Shown piece after piece: positions 1 to 6,954 of a stretch of 15,825 bases of DNA. The stretch lies in the NCBI GenBank assembly GCA_902797915.1, contig CADBUK010000038.1, positions 1-15,825 of the forward strand, in the 5' to 3' direction. The first letter of the stretch is position 1; each line of letters begins with the position of its first letter. Under the pieces are notes generated by a model. The model made no database searches and was not told the origin of the DNA. It saw only the letters and a program-made list of their open reading frames with translations. The stretch comes from Oscillospiraceae bacterium (GTDB lineage Bacteria; Bacillota; Clostridia; Oscillospirales; Acutalibacteraceae). Both the position numbers and the translations under genes were made by a program.

Positions 1-208
1 CACGAGGTTCTGAATTTCAAAGCCGCAGGCGCAGAAATTCAGGAGAAAGGTGCAGTGCACCTTTCGATAACGAGTGAGATGTCCTTTCTCATTTCCGTTA
101 CTATAAGTAGGGGCACTGTACGTGTGGACATCCTTTTTTAGTTTTCACGTCGGAAGGGATTCGAACACGAGGTTCTGAATTTCAAGCCGCAAGGCTGCAG
201 AAATTAAG
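1..208. repeat. Palindrome-rich repeat element with two copies of a ~42-bp block
   Basis: The block at 1-42 recurs at 166-208 with only a few substitutions and single-base indels. Both copies begin CACGAGGTTCTGAATTTC, so the repeat period is about 165 bp. Copy 1 carries a perfect inverted repeat (CTGAATTTC at 10-18, GAAATTCAG at 34-42). Between the copies lie a second perfect palindrome (45-65) and a long-loop hairpin (GATGTCC at 78-84, GGACATC at 126-132). Positions 1-141 are also one open frame to a TAG, but it is built from palindromes and has no visible start, so I do not call a gene. The element lies downstream of the minus-strand nitroreductase and is cut by the window edge. It is probably an interspersed or tandem non-coding repeat. 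Confidence 0.7.
45..65. repeat. Perfect 10+10 bp inverted repeat with one-base centre
   Basis: GAAAGGTGCA (45-54) and TGCACCTTTC (56-65) are exact reverse complements around a single G. No T-run follows on either strand, so it is not a standard intrinsic terminator. It is part of the larger repeat element. Confidence 0.75.
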
Positions 209-242
209 TTTTCTTTTCTGCAATCGGATTGCTGCAACCCCA

Positions 243-1010
243 TTACAGCGTTTTTGATTTAAGCGGTTTCCTCGGGGCGTTACGCCTGTAATCAACATCG
301 GGGTAACCGATAACGAGGCAGGTTACCGCCTTATGCCCCTTAGGCAATTTAAGCGCAGACTTAACCTTAGGGCTTACCCTTGCGCAGATTGTAAAAAAGC
401 CGCTGTAAAGCACGCCGAGCCCGAGCGTGTTTGCCATAAGTTCCATATAAGCGCTTGCAATGGTTGCGTTAACCGTATCGTGCCCCGAAACAACGATTAC
501 AAGCGGCGCTTTTTTAAAGAAGAAATTATCGTCAATATCGCGGTTCTGAAGATATTTGATATACTTTGAGCCGTTGTCAACAACAAGCCTGAACAGCTTA
601 ACACATTCGCGCTCAAGCTCTGCCTGCTTTGAACCGAGAATTGTATAAGCGACGTTTTGCGAATTTGTTCCCGTTGGAGCATACCTGCCCGCCTCAAGAA
701 TTTTTGCGATTTTTTCAGGCTCAACGGGCAGGTTTTTATACTGCCTGATTGTGCGCCTGCTTTTGATTGCCTGCAGGAAGAAATCGCTGTCAATATCGCT
801 GAGTGAAACGGCTTCGGCGCAGTCTGAAGTGTCATATTCGGGCATATCTACAGCGCCCGTCGGGCAGACCGCAAAGCAATGCCCGCACTCAATACAGCGC
901 CCTTCAAACTTAGCTTTGCCGCCGTCAATATGCAGCGCCGCCGCAACGCAGTCCTTAACGCATTTTCCGCAACCAACGCATTTTTCAGCGTCTATAACAA
1001 TTTTGTCCAT
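243..1010 (-). CDS. Nitroreductase-family protein with N-terminal 2x[4Fe-4S] ferredoxin domain
   Basis: The 255-aa protein starts with a bacterial-type ferredoxin domain. Two CxxCxxCxxxC motifs (Cys11/14/17/21 and Cys39/42/45/49-Pro) should each help hold a [4Fe-4S] cluster. Residues ~80-255 form a nitroreductase-like flavin domain, opening with the usual basic stretch SRRTIRQY and EAGRYAPTGTNSQN. Family members are FMN enzymes that reduce nitro compounds, quinones or other electron acceptors; the ferredoxin part suggests electrons arrive from, or pass to, an iron-sulfur carrier rather than only NAD(P)H. There is no signal peptide, so it is cytoplasmic. The ATG is preceded by AGAAAGG at a suitable distance. 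It is transcribed divergently from the larE gene set through a shared symmetric promoter, which suggests co-regulation. The physiological substrate is unknown. Confidence 0.88.
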   Translation of the reverse strand: MDKIVIDAEKCVGCGKCVKDCVAAALHIDGGKAKFEGRCIECGHCFAVCPTGAVDMPEYDTSDCAEAVSLSDIDSDFFLQAIKSRRTIRQYKNLPVEPEKIAKILEAGRYAPTGTNSQNVAYTILGSKQAELERECVKLFRLVVDNGSKYIKYLQNRDIDDNFFFKKAPLVIVVSGHDTVNATIASAYMELMANTLGLGVLYSGFFTICARVSPKVKSALKLPKGHKAVTCLVIGYPDVDYRRNAPRKPLKSKTL

Positions 1011-1047
1011 ACATTTTTACCTTTCTGTACATCTTTACCTTATTCTG

Positions 1048-1076
1048 TTGCAAAACTATTTCTTATATATTATAAT
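1048..1076 (+). promoter_or_regulatory. Sigma-A promoter for the larE-larB-larC gene set
   Basis: The -35 is TTGCAA (1048-1053), the spacer is 17 bp and the -10 is a perfect TATAAT (1071-1076). The predicted start near 1083 leaves a ~30-nt leader before the larE ATG. Hexamers and spacer length are identical to those of the minus-strand promoter it overlaps. Confidence 0.75.
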
Positions 1077-1097
1077 TCAGTAAGACAAATGTTGCAA
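1069..1097 (-). promoter_or_regulatory. Sigma-A promoter for the ferredoxin-nitroreductase gene
   Basis: Read on the minus strand, the -35 is TTGCAA (1092-1097), the spacer is 17 bp (1075-1091) and the -10 is a perfect TATAAT (1069-1074). The predicted start near 1062 leaves a ~50-nt leader. The -10 overlaps that of the opposing promoter within the palindrome ATTATAAT (1069-1076). Confidence 0.7.
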
Positions 1098-1113
1098 CAA
1101 AAAAGGTTAACAG

Positions 1114-1866
1114 ATGGACATAAAAGATTTTTTTGAAACGCACAGCGAGGTTGCAGTAGCATTTTCGGGCGGAGTTGACTCCGCAGTGCTGTTGCTGCTT
1201 GCTGAAAAATACGCCGAACGGGTTAAAGCATACTACGTTAAAACGCAGTTTCAGCCGCAGTTTGAGCTTGACGACGCAATTGAAACCGCCCGCAAGCTAA
1301 ACGCCGAGTTTGAAATAATTTCGGCGGACATACTGGCTGATAACAACGTTGCGAAAAACCCCGCAAACAGATGTTATTACTGCAAAAAAACAATTTTCGG
1401 CACGATTATCGGGCACGCGAAGCGCGACGGCTTTAAAACCGTGCTTGACGGCACGAACGCAAGCGACGATATTTCAGACCGCCCCGGATTTGCGGCACTT
1501 GAGGAATTAGAGGTACTTTCCCCGCTTAAACTCTACGGATATACAAAAGCAGAAATAAGGCGGATTGCCGCCAAAAACGCGCTTTCCGTTGCAGACAAGC
1601 CGTCCTACGCCTGCCTTGCAACCCGAATTCCCACAGGAACCGCTATCAGCGCAGAGCTGCTGAGCAAAACCGAGGCAGCCGAAAGCCTGCTGAGAAAAGC
1701 GGGTTTCAAAAACTTCCGCATCCGTTACCGAAACGGCGCGGGAGAGCTGGAGCTCGGCAAGGCGGATTACGGGCTTTACTGCAAAAACAAAGAGCAGGTT
1801 TCAGCCCTGCTTGCGCCGTATTACGACAGCGTTTGGCTTAGCCCCAAGGAGAGAAAAGATGACTAA
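1114..1866 (+). CDS. larE: LarE, ATP-dependent sacrificial sulfur transferase of nickel-pincer cofactor synthesis
   Basis: The 250-aa protein is a PP-loop ATP pyrophosphatase; the SGGVDS motif lies at residues 18-23. In the known pathway LarE adenylates the carboxylates of pyridinium-3,5-biscarboxylic acid mononucleotide and replaces them with thiocarboxylates. In Lactobacillus plantarum LarE donates sulfur from its own cysteine. Here Cys167, in the conserved stretch KPSYACLATRIP, is the natural candidate. The NRCYYCK segment (Cys87, Cys90), the DGTNASD segment (112-118) and the LSPL..YGYTKAEIR region are also typical. Whether this is a sacrificial-Cys or an iron-sulfur recycling type cannot be settled by eye. 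The ATG follows AAAGG with 7-nt spacing. The stop overlaps the larB start, so translation is probably coupled. It is cytoplasmic and first in the operon. Confidence 0.93.
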   Translation: MDIKDFFETHSEVAVAFSGGVDSAVLLLLAEKYAERVKAYYVKTQFQPQFELDDAIETARKLNAEFEIISADILADNNVAKNPANRCYYCKKTIFGTIIGHAKRDGFKTVLDGTNASDDISDRPGFAALEELEVLSPLKLYGYTKAEIRRIAAKNALSVADKPSYACLATRIPTGTAISAELLSKTEAAESLLRKAGFKNFRIRYRNGAGELELGKADYGLYCKNKEQVSALLAPYYDSVWLSPKERKDD

Positions 1867-2608
1867 AGACGAATTAAAAGAAATGCTTGAAAAGGTTGCA
1901 AACGGCAGCCTTACGCCCGACGAAGCCGTTACAAAAATCAGACTGCAGCCGTACGACGATTTGGGCTTTGCAAAAATTGACGTTCATCGGGAAATCAGGC
2001 AGGGCGCAGGCGAGGTTATTTACGGCGAGGGCAAAACCGACGAGCAGATTTGCAAAATTGTTAAGCACATACTTGCAAGCGACAGCGAAAGCGTGCTGAT
2101 TACAAGAATGTCCCCTGACTCCGCAGAGCGCCTTGCAAAAGAGGTTGAGCTTTTTTACGACAAAACCTCAAAAATCGGAATTGCGGGCAAGAGGAAAACC
2201 GATTGCAGCAGGGGCAATATTGTTATTGCAACGGGCGGCACAAGCGATATTCCCGTTGCAGAGGAAGCGGCGCTGACCGCCGAATACTACGGCAGCAGGG
2301 TTACAAGGCTTTACGACGTGGGCGTTGCGGGAATTCACAGGCTGCTTGACAACGCCGCCGTTCTTGCCGAGGCAAACGCGGTTATTGCCGTTGCGGGAAT
2401 GGAGGGCGCCCTTGCAAGCGTTGTGGGCGGAATGGTTGACTGCCCCGTTATTGCCGTACCGACAAGCGTGGGCTACGGCGCAAGCTTTAACGGGCTTGCC
2501 GCGCTTCTTTCAATGCTGAACTCCTGCGCAAGCGGAGTAAGCGTTGTTAATATTGACAACGGCTTCGGCGCAGGGTATCTTGCAAATATGATTAACAAAA
2601 GCAGGTAA
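1859..2608 (+). CDS. larB: LarB, pyridinium-3,5-biscarboxylic acid mononucleotide synthase
   Basis: LarB carboxylates nicotinic acid adenine dinucleotide at C5 and hydrolyses its phosphoanhydride, releasing AMP; this is the first step of nickel-pincer nucleotide synthesis. The 249-aa protein has the PurE-like (AIR carboxylase) C-terminal half expected of the family, with IATGGTSDIPVAEEA, GVAGIHRL, VAGMEGALASVVGG and AVPTSVGYGASFNG in the usual order. The N-terminal ~90 residues carry the LarB-specific helical segment and GEGKTDEQI. The frame is open further upstream inside larE, but I chose the ATG at 1859 because AAGGAG sits directly before it and it gives the normal N-terminus (MTKDELKEML). 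The gene overlaps larE by 8 nt. Confidence 0.93.
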   Translation: MTKDELKEMLEKVANGSLTPDEAVTKIRLQPYDDLGFAKIDVHREIRQGAGEVIYGEGKTDEQICKIVKHILASDSESVLITRMSPDSAERLAKEVELFYDKTSKIGIAGKRKTDCSRGNIVIATGGTSDIPVAEEAALTAEYYGSRVTRLYDVGVAGIHRLLDNAAVLAEANAVIAVAGMEGALASVVGGMVDCPVIAVPTSVGYGASFNGLAALLSMLNSCASGVSVVNIDNGFGAGYLANMINKSR

Positions 2609-2613
2609 AAAAA

Positions 2614-3771
2614 ATGAACCTTTACTTTGAATGTAATATGGGCGCGGCGGGAGATATGATCGCCTCCTCCCTGACCGACCTTTTTGAAGACAAAAACAAA
2701 ATAATCGACGAGCTGAACGCCCTTAACCTGCCGCAGACAAAAATTGTTTACGGCGAAAAGAAGCAAAACGGAATTAACGGCGTTCATCTGAGCATAGTTA
2801 TCGGCGGCGAGGAAGAAACGCCCGAAAGCACCGCGGGGCATCATCACAGCCACGGCAGAGGGCTTGACGAAATATTTGAAATTGTTGACGGGCTGAACGC
2901 CGACGGCAAGGTTAAGGACGATATTAAAAGCGTTTACAAAATCATTGCCGAGGCTGAAGCAAGGGTACACGGCGAAACGGCGGGCGAAATCCATTTTCAC
3001 GAGCTCGGCACGCTTGACGCAATTGCGGACATCGCAATTACCGCCCACCTTATTAACAGGCTGCAGCCCGAAAGAATTACCGCATCCCCCGTTAACGTCG
3101 GCAACGGAACGGTTAAATGCGCACACGGAGAGCTGCCTGTTCCCGCGCCCGCAACGGCGCTCATACTCGAGGGCGTACCGTTTTATAAAAGCGGGATTAA
3201 CACCGAGCTTTGCACCCCGACGGGCGCCGCAATTCTGAAATACTATGCGGATGAATTTGCAGCAGTGCCGCAGTTTAGCAACGTTAAGAAAATCGGTATC
3301 GGCACGGGCACAAAGGAGCTTGAGCAGGCAAACATAATCAGAGCCTTTTGGTACGAAGACGATAATACGGTTACCGAGCTGACCTGCAGTATTGACGACA
3401 TTACGGGCGAGGAAGCCGCCTTTGCCGCAGAGCAAATGATGGCAAACGGAGCGCTGGACTGCTTCATAAGCCCGATAATTATGAAAAAGGGCAGGCCGGC
3501 ATACCTGTTTACCGTGCTATGCAAAAACGAGGACGCCGATAAATTTGCAAAGCTTATTTTTAAGCACACAACCACAATCGGAATAAGGAAATACACGCCG
3601 AGCCGTTACACGCTCAAACAAGAATTTAACGAGGCGGCGGGCGTTACAATAAAAAAGTCCGAGGGCTACGGCAGCACCAAGGAAAAGATTGAATTTGAGA
3701 ACATTAAAGCTCTTGCTTTAAAAAAGGACATTTCCCTTTTTGAAGCGCGCAAGGAGCTGGAAAACAAATAG
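2614..3771 (+). CDS. larC: LarC, nickel insertion protein for pyridinium-3,5-bisthiocarboxylic acid mononucleotide
   Basis: LarC is the CTP-dependent cyclometallase that puts nickel into the bisthiocarboxylated nucleotide, giving the mature pincer cofactor. The 385-aa protein opens with the family signature (FECNMGAAGDMI, residues 5-16). It has a histidine-rich metal-binding loop (His76-78 and His80), then HFHELG (127-132), GNGTVKCAHGELPVPAPAT and ELCTPTGAAIL, and a C-terminal domain from about residue 260. In L. plantarum larC is split into two frames joined by programmed frameshifting; here it is one continuous frame. The gene starts 5 nt after larB, behind only a weak AGG, so coupling is likely. 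It ends with TAG, which shows that TAG is used as a stop in this genome. Confidence 0.93.
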   Translation: MNLYFECNMGAAGDMIASSLTDLFEDKNKIIDELNALNLPQTKIVYGEKKQNGINGVHLSIVIGGEEETPESTAGHHHSHGRGLDEIFEIVDGLNADGKVKDDIKSVYKIIAEAEARVHGETAGEIHFHELGTLDAIADIAITAHLINRLQPERITASPVNVGNGTVKCAHGELPVPAPATALILEGVPFYKSGINTELCTPTGAAILKYYADEFAAVPQFSNVKKIGIGTGTKELEQANIIRAFWYEDDNTVTELTCSIDDITGEEAAFAAEQMMANGALDCFISPIIMKKGRPAYLFTVLCKNEDADKFAKLIFKHTTTIGIRKYTPSRYTLKQEFNEAAGVTIKKSEGYGSTKEKIEFENIKALALKKDISLFEARKELENK

Positions 3772-3777
3772 TACAAA

Positions 3778-5505
3778 ATGATTAAAAGATTTATTACATA
3801 CTACAAGCCGCACAAGGCATTGTTTGCGGCGGATATGGTGGCGTCCGTTTTGATTTCACTGCTGGGTATGGTGTACCCTGTTATGACAAACAGAATGTTG
3901 AACGACTACATACCTAACAGGCATTACAGAGCGATTATTGCGGCAGGAGTCGGCGTGCTGGCGCTCTACGTTATAAGAATGCTGCTGCGCTACTTTGTGC
4001 AGTACCAGGGGCATATGGTGGGAACCTATATGCAGGCGCAGATGCGGCGCGAGTTATTTACCCACCTGGAAAGACTTCCCTTCTCATTCTTTGACAACCA
4101 CGAAACGGGCGCAATTATGACCCGTATGACGAACGACCTGTTTGAGGTAAGCGAGCTTGCGCACCATGGGCCTGAAAACCTGCTTACAAGCTCAATTATG
4201 ATAATTCTGAGTTTCAGCTACCTGTGCACAATTAATGTGTGGCTGACGCTGATTATATTTGCCTGCGTACCCTTTTTAGTAATAGTTTCCGCTCATTACA
4301 GAAAGAGAATGCGAGCCGCCTTTACCGAAAGGCGCCAGGGCAATTCGCTGATTAATGCGGCGCTGGAAAGCTCTATAACAGGCATAAGGGTAACAAAGGC
4401 ATATACCAATGCCGATAAGGAGCTGGAAAAATTTGAGGTGGGCAACGAAAAGTTTACCGAAGCCTCTGCTCATTCCTACAAGGCGATGGGCAAATTCTTT
4501 TCCTCAACCTCCTTCGTAACAGACGTGTTTAACGTAATCATTTTGATTGCGGGCGGTCTGTTCCTCTACGACGGCAAAATCAACTTTGGCGAATACTCAA
4601 CCTTTATTGTATCCGTAAACCTGTTTATATCCCCTGTTCAGACGCTTGTTAACTTTACCGAACAGTGGCAAAACGGCGCAACGGGCTTTAAGCGGTTTAT
4701 TGAGATTATGGATATTCCAGAAGAGGAGGACGCGCCCGACGCTGTTGATATGGGTACCGCGAAGGGCGATATTGAGCTGCGCGACATCTGCTTTTCCTAC
4801 ACCGAGGACGAAGAAAACGGCGTGCTTGACCACGTGTCGCTTAAAATTCCGAGCGGCACAAAGCTTGCGCTTGTAGGGCCGTCAGGCGGCGGCAAAACTA
4901 CTATCTGCCATCTTATTCCCAATTTCTACAAGCTGGGCGAAAACGACGGCAGTATTCTTATAGACGGCAGGGATATCCGCACGCTGACAATGGATTCCGT
5001 GCGCAAAAACATAGGCATTGTACAGCAGGATGTATTCCTCTTTTCCGGCACAATAAGGGATAATATTAAATACGGCTGCCTGGACGCAAGCGACGAGGAG
5101 GTTATAAAAGCCTCGAAAAGCGCAAATATGCACGACTTTGTAATGACCCTGCCGGACGGGTATGACACGGAAATAGGCGAGCGCGGTATAAGACTTTCCG
5201 GCGGGCAGAAGCAGCGAATTTCAATTGCAAGAGTGTTCCTAAAAAACCCCGCAATTCTTATCCTGGACGAGGCTACCAGCGCGCTTGACAACACAACCGA
5301 GGTACTGATTCAGCAAGCGCTGGACAAGCTTTGTAAGGGCAGAACAACACTTGTGGTTGCGCACAGGCTTTCCACCATTCGCAACGCGGACACCATTGCA
5401 GTAGTTACAAACGGTAGAATTACAGAGCGCGGAACGCACGAGGAGCTTATGACTAAGGACGGGCTTTACCGCGAGCTTTACCAATTACAGTTCAGAGAGG
5501 ATTAA
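3778..5505 (+). CDS. ABC exporter, fused transmembrane and ATPase domains (MsbA/BmrA type)
   Basis: The 575-aa protein is a half-size ABC exporter that would work as a homodimer or heterodimer. Residues ~1-300 hold about six membrane helices, beginning with KALFAADMVASVLISLLGMV. The C-terminal nucleotide-binding domain has a Walker A GPSGGGKTT (367-375), a Q-loop (VQQDVFLFSG), a signature LSGGQ (473-477), a Walker B ending in Asp497-Glu498, and a switch histidine in VVAHRLS. The substrate cannot be read from sequence; relatives export drugs, lipids or peptides. No second half-transporter is adjacent. It starts 6 nt after larC with no good ribosome binding site, so it is probably translated by coupling. 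That linkage suggests co-expression with the nickel-pincer genes, although a cofactor-related substrate would be speculation. Confidence 0.9.
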   Translation: MIKRFITYYKPHKALFAADMVASVLISLLGMVYPVMTNRMLNDYIPNRHYRAIIAAGVGVLALYVIRMLLRYFVQYQGHMVGTYMQAQMRRELFTHLERLPFSFFDNHETGAIMTRMTNDLFEVSELAHHGPENLLTSSIMIILSFSYLCTINVWLTLIIFACVPFLVIVSAHYRKRMRAAFTERRQGNSLINAALESSITGIRVTKAYTNADKELEKFEVGNEKFTEASAHSYKAMGKFFSSTSFVTDVFNVIILIAGGLFLYDGKINFGEYSTFIVSVNLFISPVQTLVNFTEQWQNGATGFKRFIEIMDIPEEEDAPDAVDMGTAKGDIELRDICFSYTEDEENGVLDHVSLKIPSGTKLALVGPSGGGKTTICHLIPNFYKLGENDGSILIDGRDIRTLTMDSVRKNIGIVQQDVFLFSGTIRDNIKYGCLDASDEEVIKASKSANMHDFVMTLPDGYDTEIGERGIRLSGGQKQRISIARVFLKNPAILILDEATSALDNTTEVLIQQALDKLCKGRTTLVVAHRLSTIRNADTIAVVTNGRITERGTHEELMTKDGLYRELYQLQFRED

Positions 5506-5548
5506 AACCCTTTTGAATAAAAAAACAAAATTTTAGGAGGAAACAAAA

Positions 5549-5958
5549 ATGACATTTGCAGTAAGATACTACACCAAAACAGGTAACACAAAGAGGCTTG
5601 CACAGGCTATGGCGCAGGTGCTGGGAGTAGAAGCGCTGCCATCAGCGAGCCTGTTAACGAAGCGGTTAATCTTCTCTTTCTCGGAAACTCATACTACGCT
5701 TTTAACATCGACCCCGAGGTAAGGGACTTCATTAAATCGCTTGATAAGGATAAGGTTGGCAAAATCGTAAACTTCGGCTCTGCGGCAATGCTGAACTCAA
5801 CCTACAAAAAGGTTAAGGCAGAGGCGGACAAAATCGGTATCCCGATGTTGGAAAAGGAATTCCACTGCAAGGGCGAATTCAAGGGTATCCACAAGGGCAG
5901 GCCGAACGACGACGACATTAAGGCTGCCGCAGAATTTGCAAAGGCATTTATTGCATAA
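5549..5958 (+). pseudogene. Flavodoxin, broken by a one-base frameshift
   Basis: A strong AGGAGG stands before the ATG at 5549. The first frame gives a typical flavodoxin start with the FMN-phosphate loop YYTKTGNTKRLA, then leaves homology near GVEALP and stops at 5720-5722. From about 5638 the next frame carries the rest of the fold without interruption (AISEPVNEAV, NLLFLGNSYYAFNIDPE, KIVNFGSAAMLNSTY, FKGIHKGRPNDDDI) to TAA at 5956-5958. Joined, they make ~136 aa, normal for short clostridial flavodoxins, which are low-potential one-electron carriers. One missing base around 5630-5640 explains the break. No slippery heptamer is present, so a real mutation or a sequencing/assembly error is more likely than programmed frameshifting. 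The gap from the ABC exporter is 43 nt. Confidence 0.8.
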
Positions 5959-5970
5959 TATTACCGCAAT

Positions 5971-6558
5971 ATGAGCAGTAAAACATTAAAGCTTTACCAC
6001 ACCAGCAGTGCGGTTATTGAAAGCCCAGATGTTAATTACGGCAGGAGAAACGCAGATTTCGGCGGCGGTTTTTACACCTCAGACAGCGCCGAGTTTTCAA
6101 GAAAATGGGCAAGCGAAAGAAAAGCCGTTGTTAACCGCTACACGCTTGATTTGACGGGCTTAAACGTGCGCCGCTTTGAGCGTGACAGCGAGTGGTTTGA
6201 CTACATTTTTAAAAACCGCGCAGGCTACGCGGACGCCTTTGCAGACGCTGATGTCATTATCGGTCCTATTGCAAACGACACAATTTACGACACCTTCGGC
6301 ATTATAACAAGCGGACTGCTTGGCGGAGCCGACGCGCTGAGGCTGCTGGAGGTCGGCAAGGAATACACCCAGATTAATATTAAGTCCGAAAAGGCTGCCG
6401 CGCAGCTGAAATGGGAGGGCGGCCAAACGCTTGGCGCAGAGGAGATTGCCGCCTCACGAAGCGAGGTAAGAGCGGAGGAAGCCGAGTTCCGCGAGGCATT
6501 TTTGAACGCACTGAAGGGGCTTGACTGCTACGCCGAGATTATGGACATAATCAGTTAA
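5971..6558 (+). CDS. DUF3990 domain protein, ADP-ribosyltransferase-like fold
   Basis: The 195-aa protein matches the DUF3990 pattern. It has LYHTS with His10 near the start, then N-x-DFGGGFYTSDSAEFSRKWA with Tyr35, the block DVIIGPIANDTIYDTF in the middle, and YTQINIKSEKAAAQLKW with Gln134. DUF3990 is placed in the ADP-ribosyltransferase-like superfamily, where a first-strand His, a Tyr and a late Glu/Gln/Asp line the NAD pocket. Assigning His10, Tyr35 and Gln134 to those roles is my inference. Activity and target are unknown. There is no signal peptide or membrane segment. It starts 12 nt after the flavodoxin stop without a recognisable Shine-Dalgarno, so translation may depend on the upstream gene. 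The last ~50 residues are charged and helical, beyond the core domain. Confidence 0.75.
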   Translation: MSSKTLKLYHTSSAVIESPDVNYGRRNADFGGGFYTSDSAEFSRKWASERKAVVNRYTLDLTGLNVRRFERDSEWFDYIFKNRAGYADAFADADVIIGPIANDTIYDTFGIITSGLLGGADALRLLEVGKEYTQINIKSEKAAAQLKWEGGQTLGAEEIAASRSEVRAEEAEFREAFLNALKGLDCYAEIMDIIS

Positions 6559-6569
6559 AAGGAGAAGTC

Positions 6570-6953
6570 ATGACAGAACAGGATAAAAAAACGCTGTTAA
6601 AGGCACAGCAGGGCGAGCTTGACGCCGTGCTGATGTACAAAAAACTTGCAACAAAGGTTAAGGACCCGAAGGACGCCGAAACCTTTAACAGGCTTGCCGC
6701 CGAGGAGGGACACCACGCCTCCGTGTTTAAAGAGCTTACGGGCGAAACGCTAAAGCCGAAGAACACACTGGCAATACTTGTGCCAATGCTTTACAAAATT
6801 ATCGGCAAAAAGCGGCTTTACCCGATTATTGCAAAAAGCGAGTATTCGGCGGTTGACACCTATCAGCCCGTTGCAGAGAAATTTACCGAGATTGAAAGCG
6901 TAAAGAATGACGAAAAGCGCCACGGCGACACCGTGCTTGAACTTCTTAAATAA
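6570..6953 (+). CDS. Rubrerythrin-like ferritin-fold diiron protein
   Basis: The 127-aa protein shows the four-helix ferritin-like pattern with candidate diiron ligands Glu16 (QQGELDAVLMYKKLA), Glu46 and His49 (EEGHHASVF), Glu91 (KSEYSAVDTY), and Glu115 and His118 (NDEKRHGDTV). It lacks the C-terminal rubredoxin CxxC domain of classical rubrerythrin, so it needs an external electron donor; the neighbouring flavodoxin, if functional, would be an obvious one. A hydrophobic stretch (LAILVPMLYKIIG) separates the two helical pairs, as in the VIT1/rubrerythrin-like group. The likely role is peroxide scavenging or iron handling in the cytoplasm of an anaerobe. AAGGAG precedes the ATG, and the gene follows the DUF3990 gene by 11 nt. 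Confidence 0.82.
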   Translation: MTEQDKKTLLKAQQGELDAVLMYKKLATKVKDPKDAETFNRLAAEEGHHASVFKELTGETLKPKNTLAILVPMLYKIIGKKRLYPIIAKSEYSAVDTYQPVAEKFTEIESVKNDEKRHGDTVLELLK

Positions 6954-6954
6954 A

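Larger units (their letters stand above)
1046..1099. promoter_or_regulatory. Dyad-symmetric divergent promoter region / possible operator
   Basis: TGTTGCAA (1046-1053) and its reverse complement TTGCAACA (1092-1099) flank the palindromic ATTATAAT (1069-1076), all centred on the same point (1072.5). The right arm is itself a 10-bp palindrome, TGTTGCAACA (1090-1099). Whether a regulator also reads the repeated TGTTGCAA is inference. Confidence 0.6.

Noticed and set aside
151..172. tRNA 3'-end-like motif (GTTCGAATCCC on the minus strand)
   Set aside because: The T-loop-like string is present, but the flanking bases (CTCGT and CCTTC sides) do not form a T-stem, and no acceptor, D or anticodon arm can be built around it.
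220..232. Perfect GCAATC-G-GATTGC hairpin just downstream of the nitroreductase as a terminator
   Set aside because: The stem is only 6 bp, and on the minus strand it is followed by an A-rich run rather than a T-run.
2473..3435. Long 320-codon open frame on the minus strand
   Set aside because: It is a shadow of larB/larC, which show clear family motifs in the opposite direction; its own translation resembles no family and it has no ribosome binding site.
5506..5548. Separate promoter in front of flavodoxin
   Set aside because: The 43-nt gap is A-rich with TTGAAT but no TATAAT-like hexamer at proper spacing; read-through from the ABC gene is simpler.
5630..5645. Programmed -1 frameshifting in the flavodoxin gene
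   Set aside because: There is no X-XXY-YYZ slippery heptamer, internal Shine-Dalgarno or downstream structure at the junction; a simple missing base is the better explanation.
6907..6954. Upstream ATG start for the alpha/beta hydrolase
   Set aside because: It would overlap the rubrerythrin-like gene by 47 nt and add residues unlike an alpha/beta-hydrolase N-terminus, with no better ribosome binding site.
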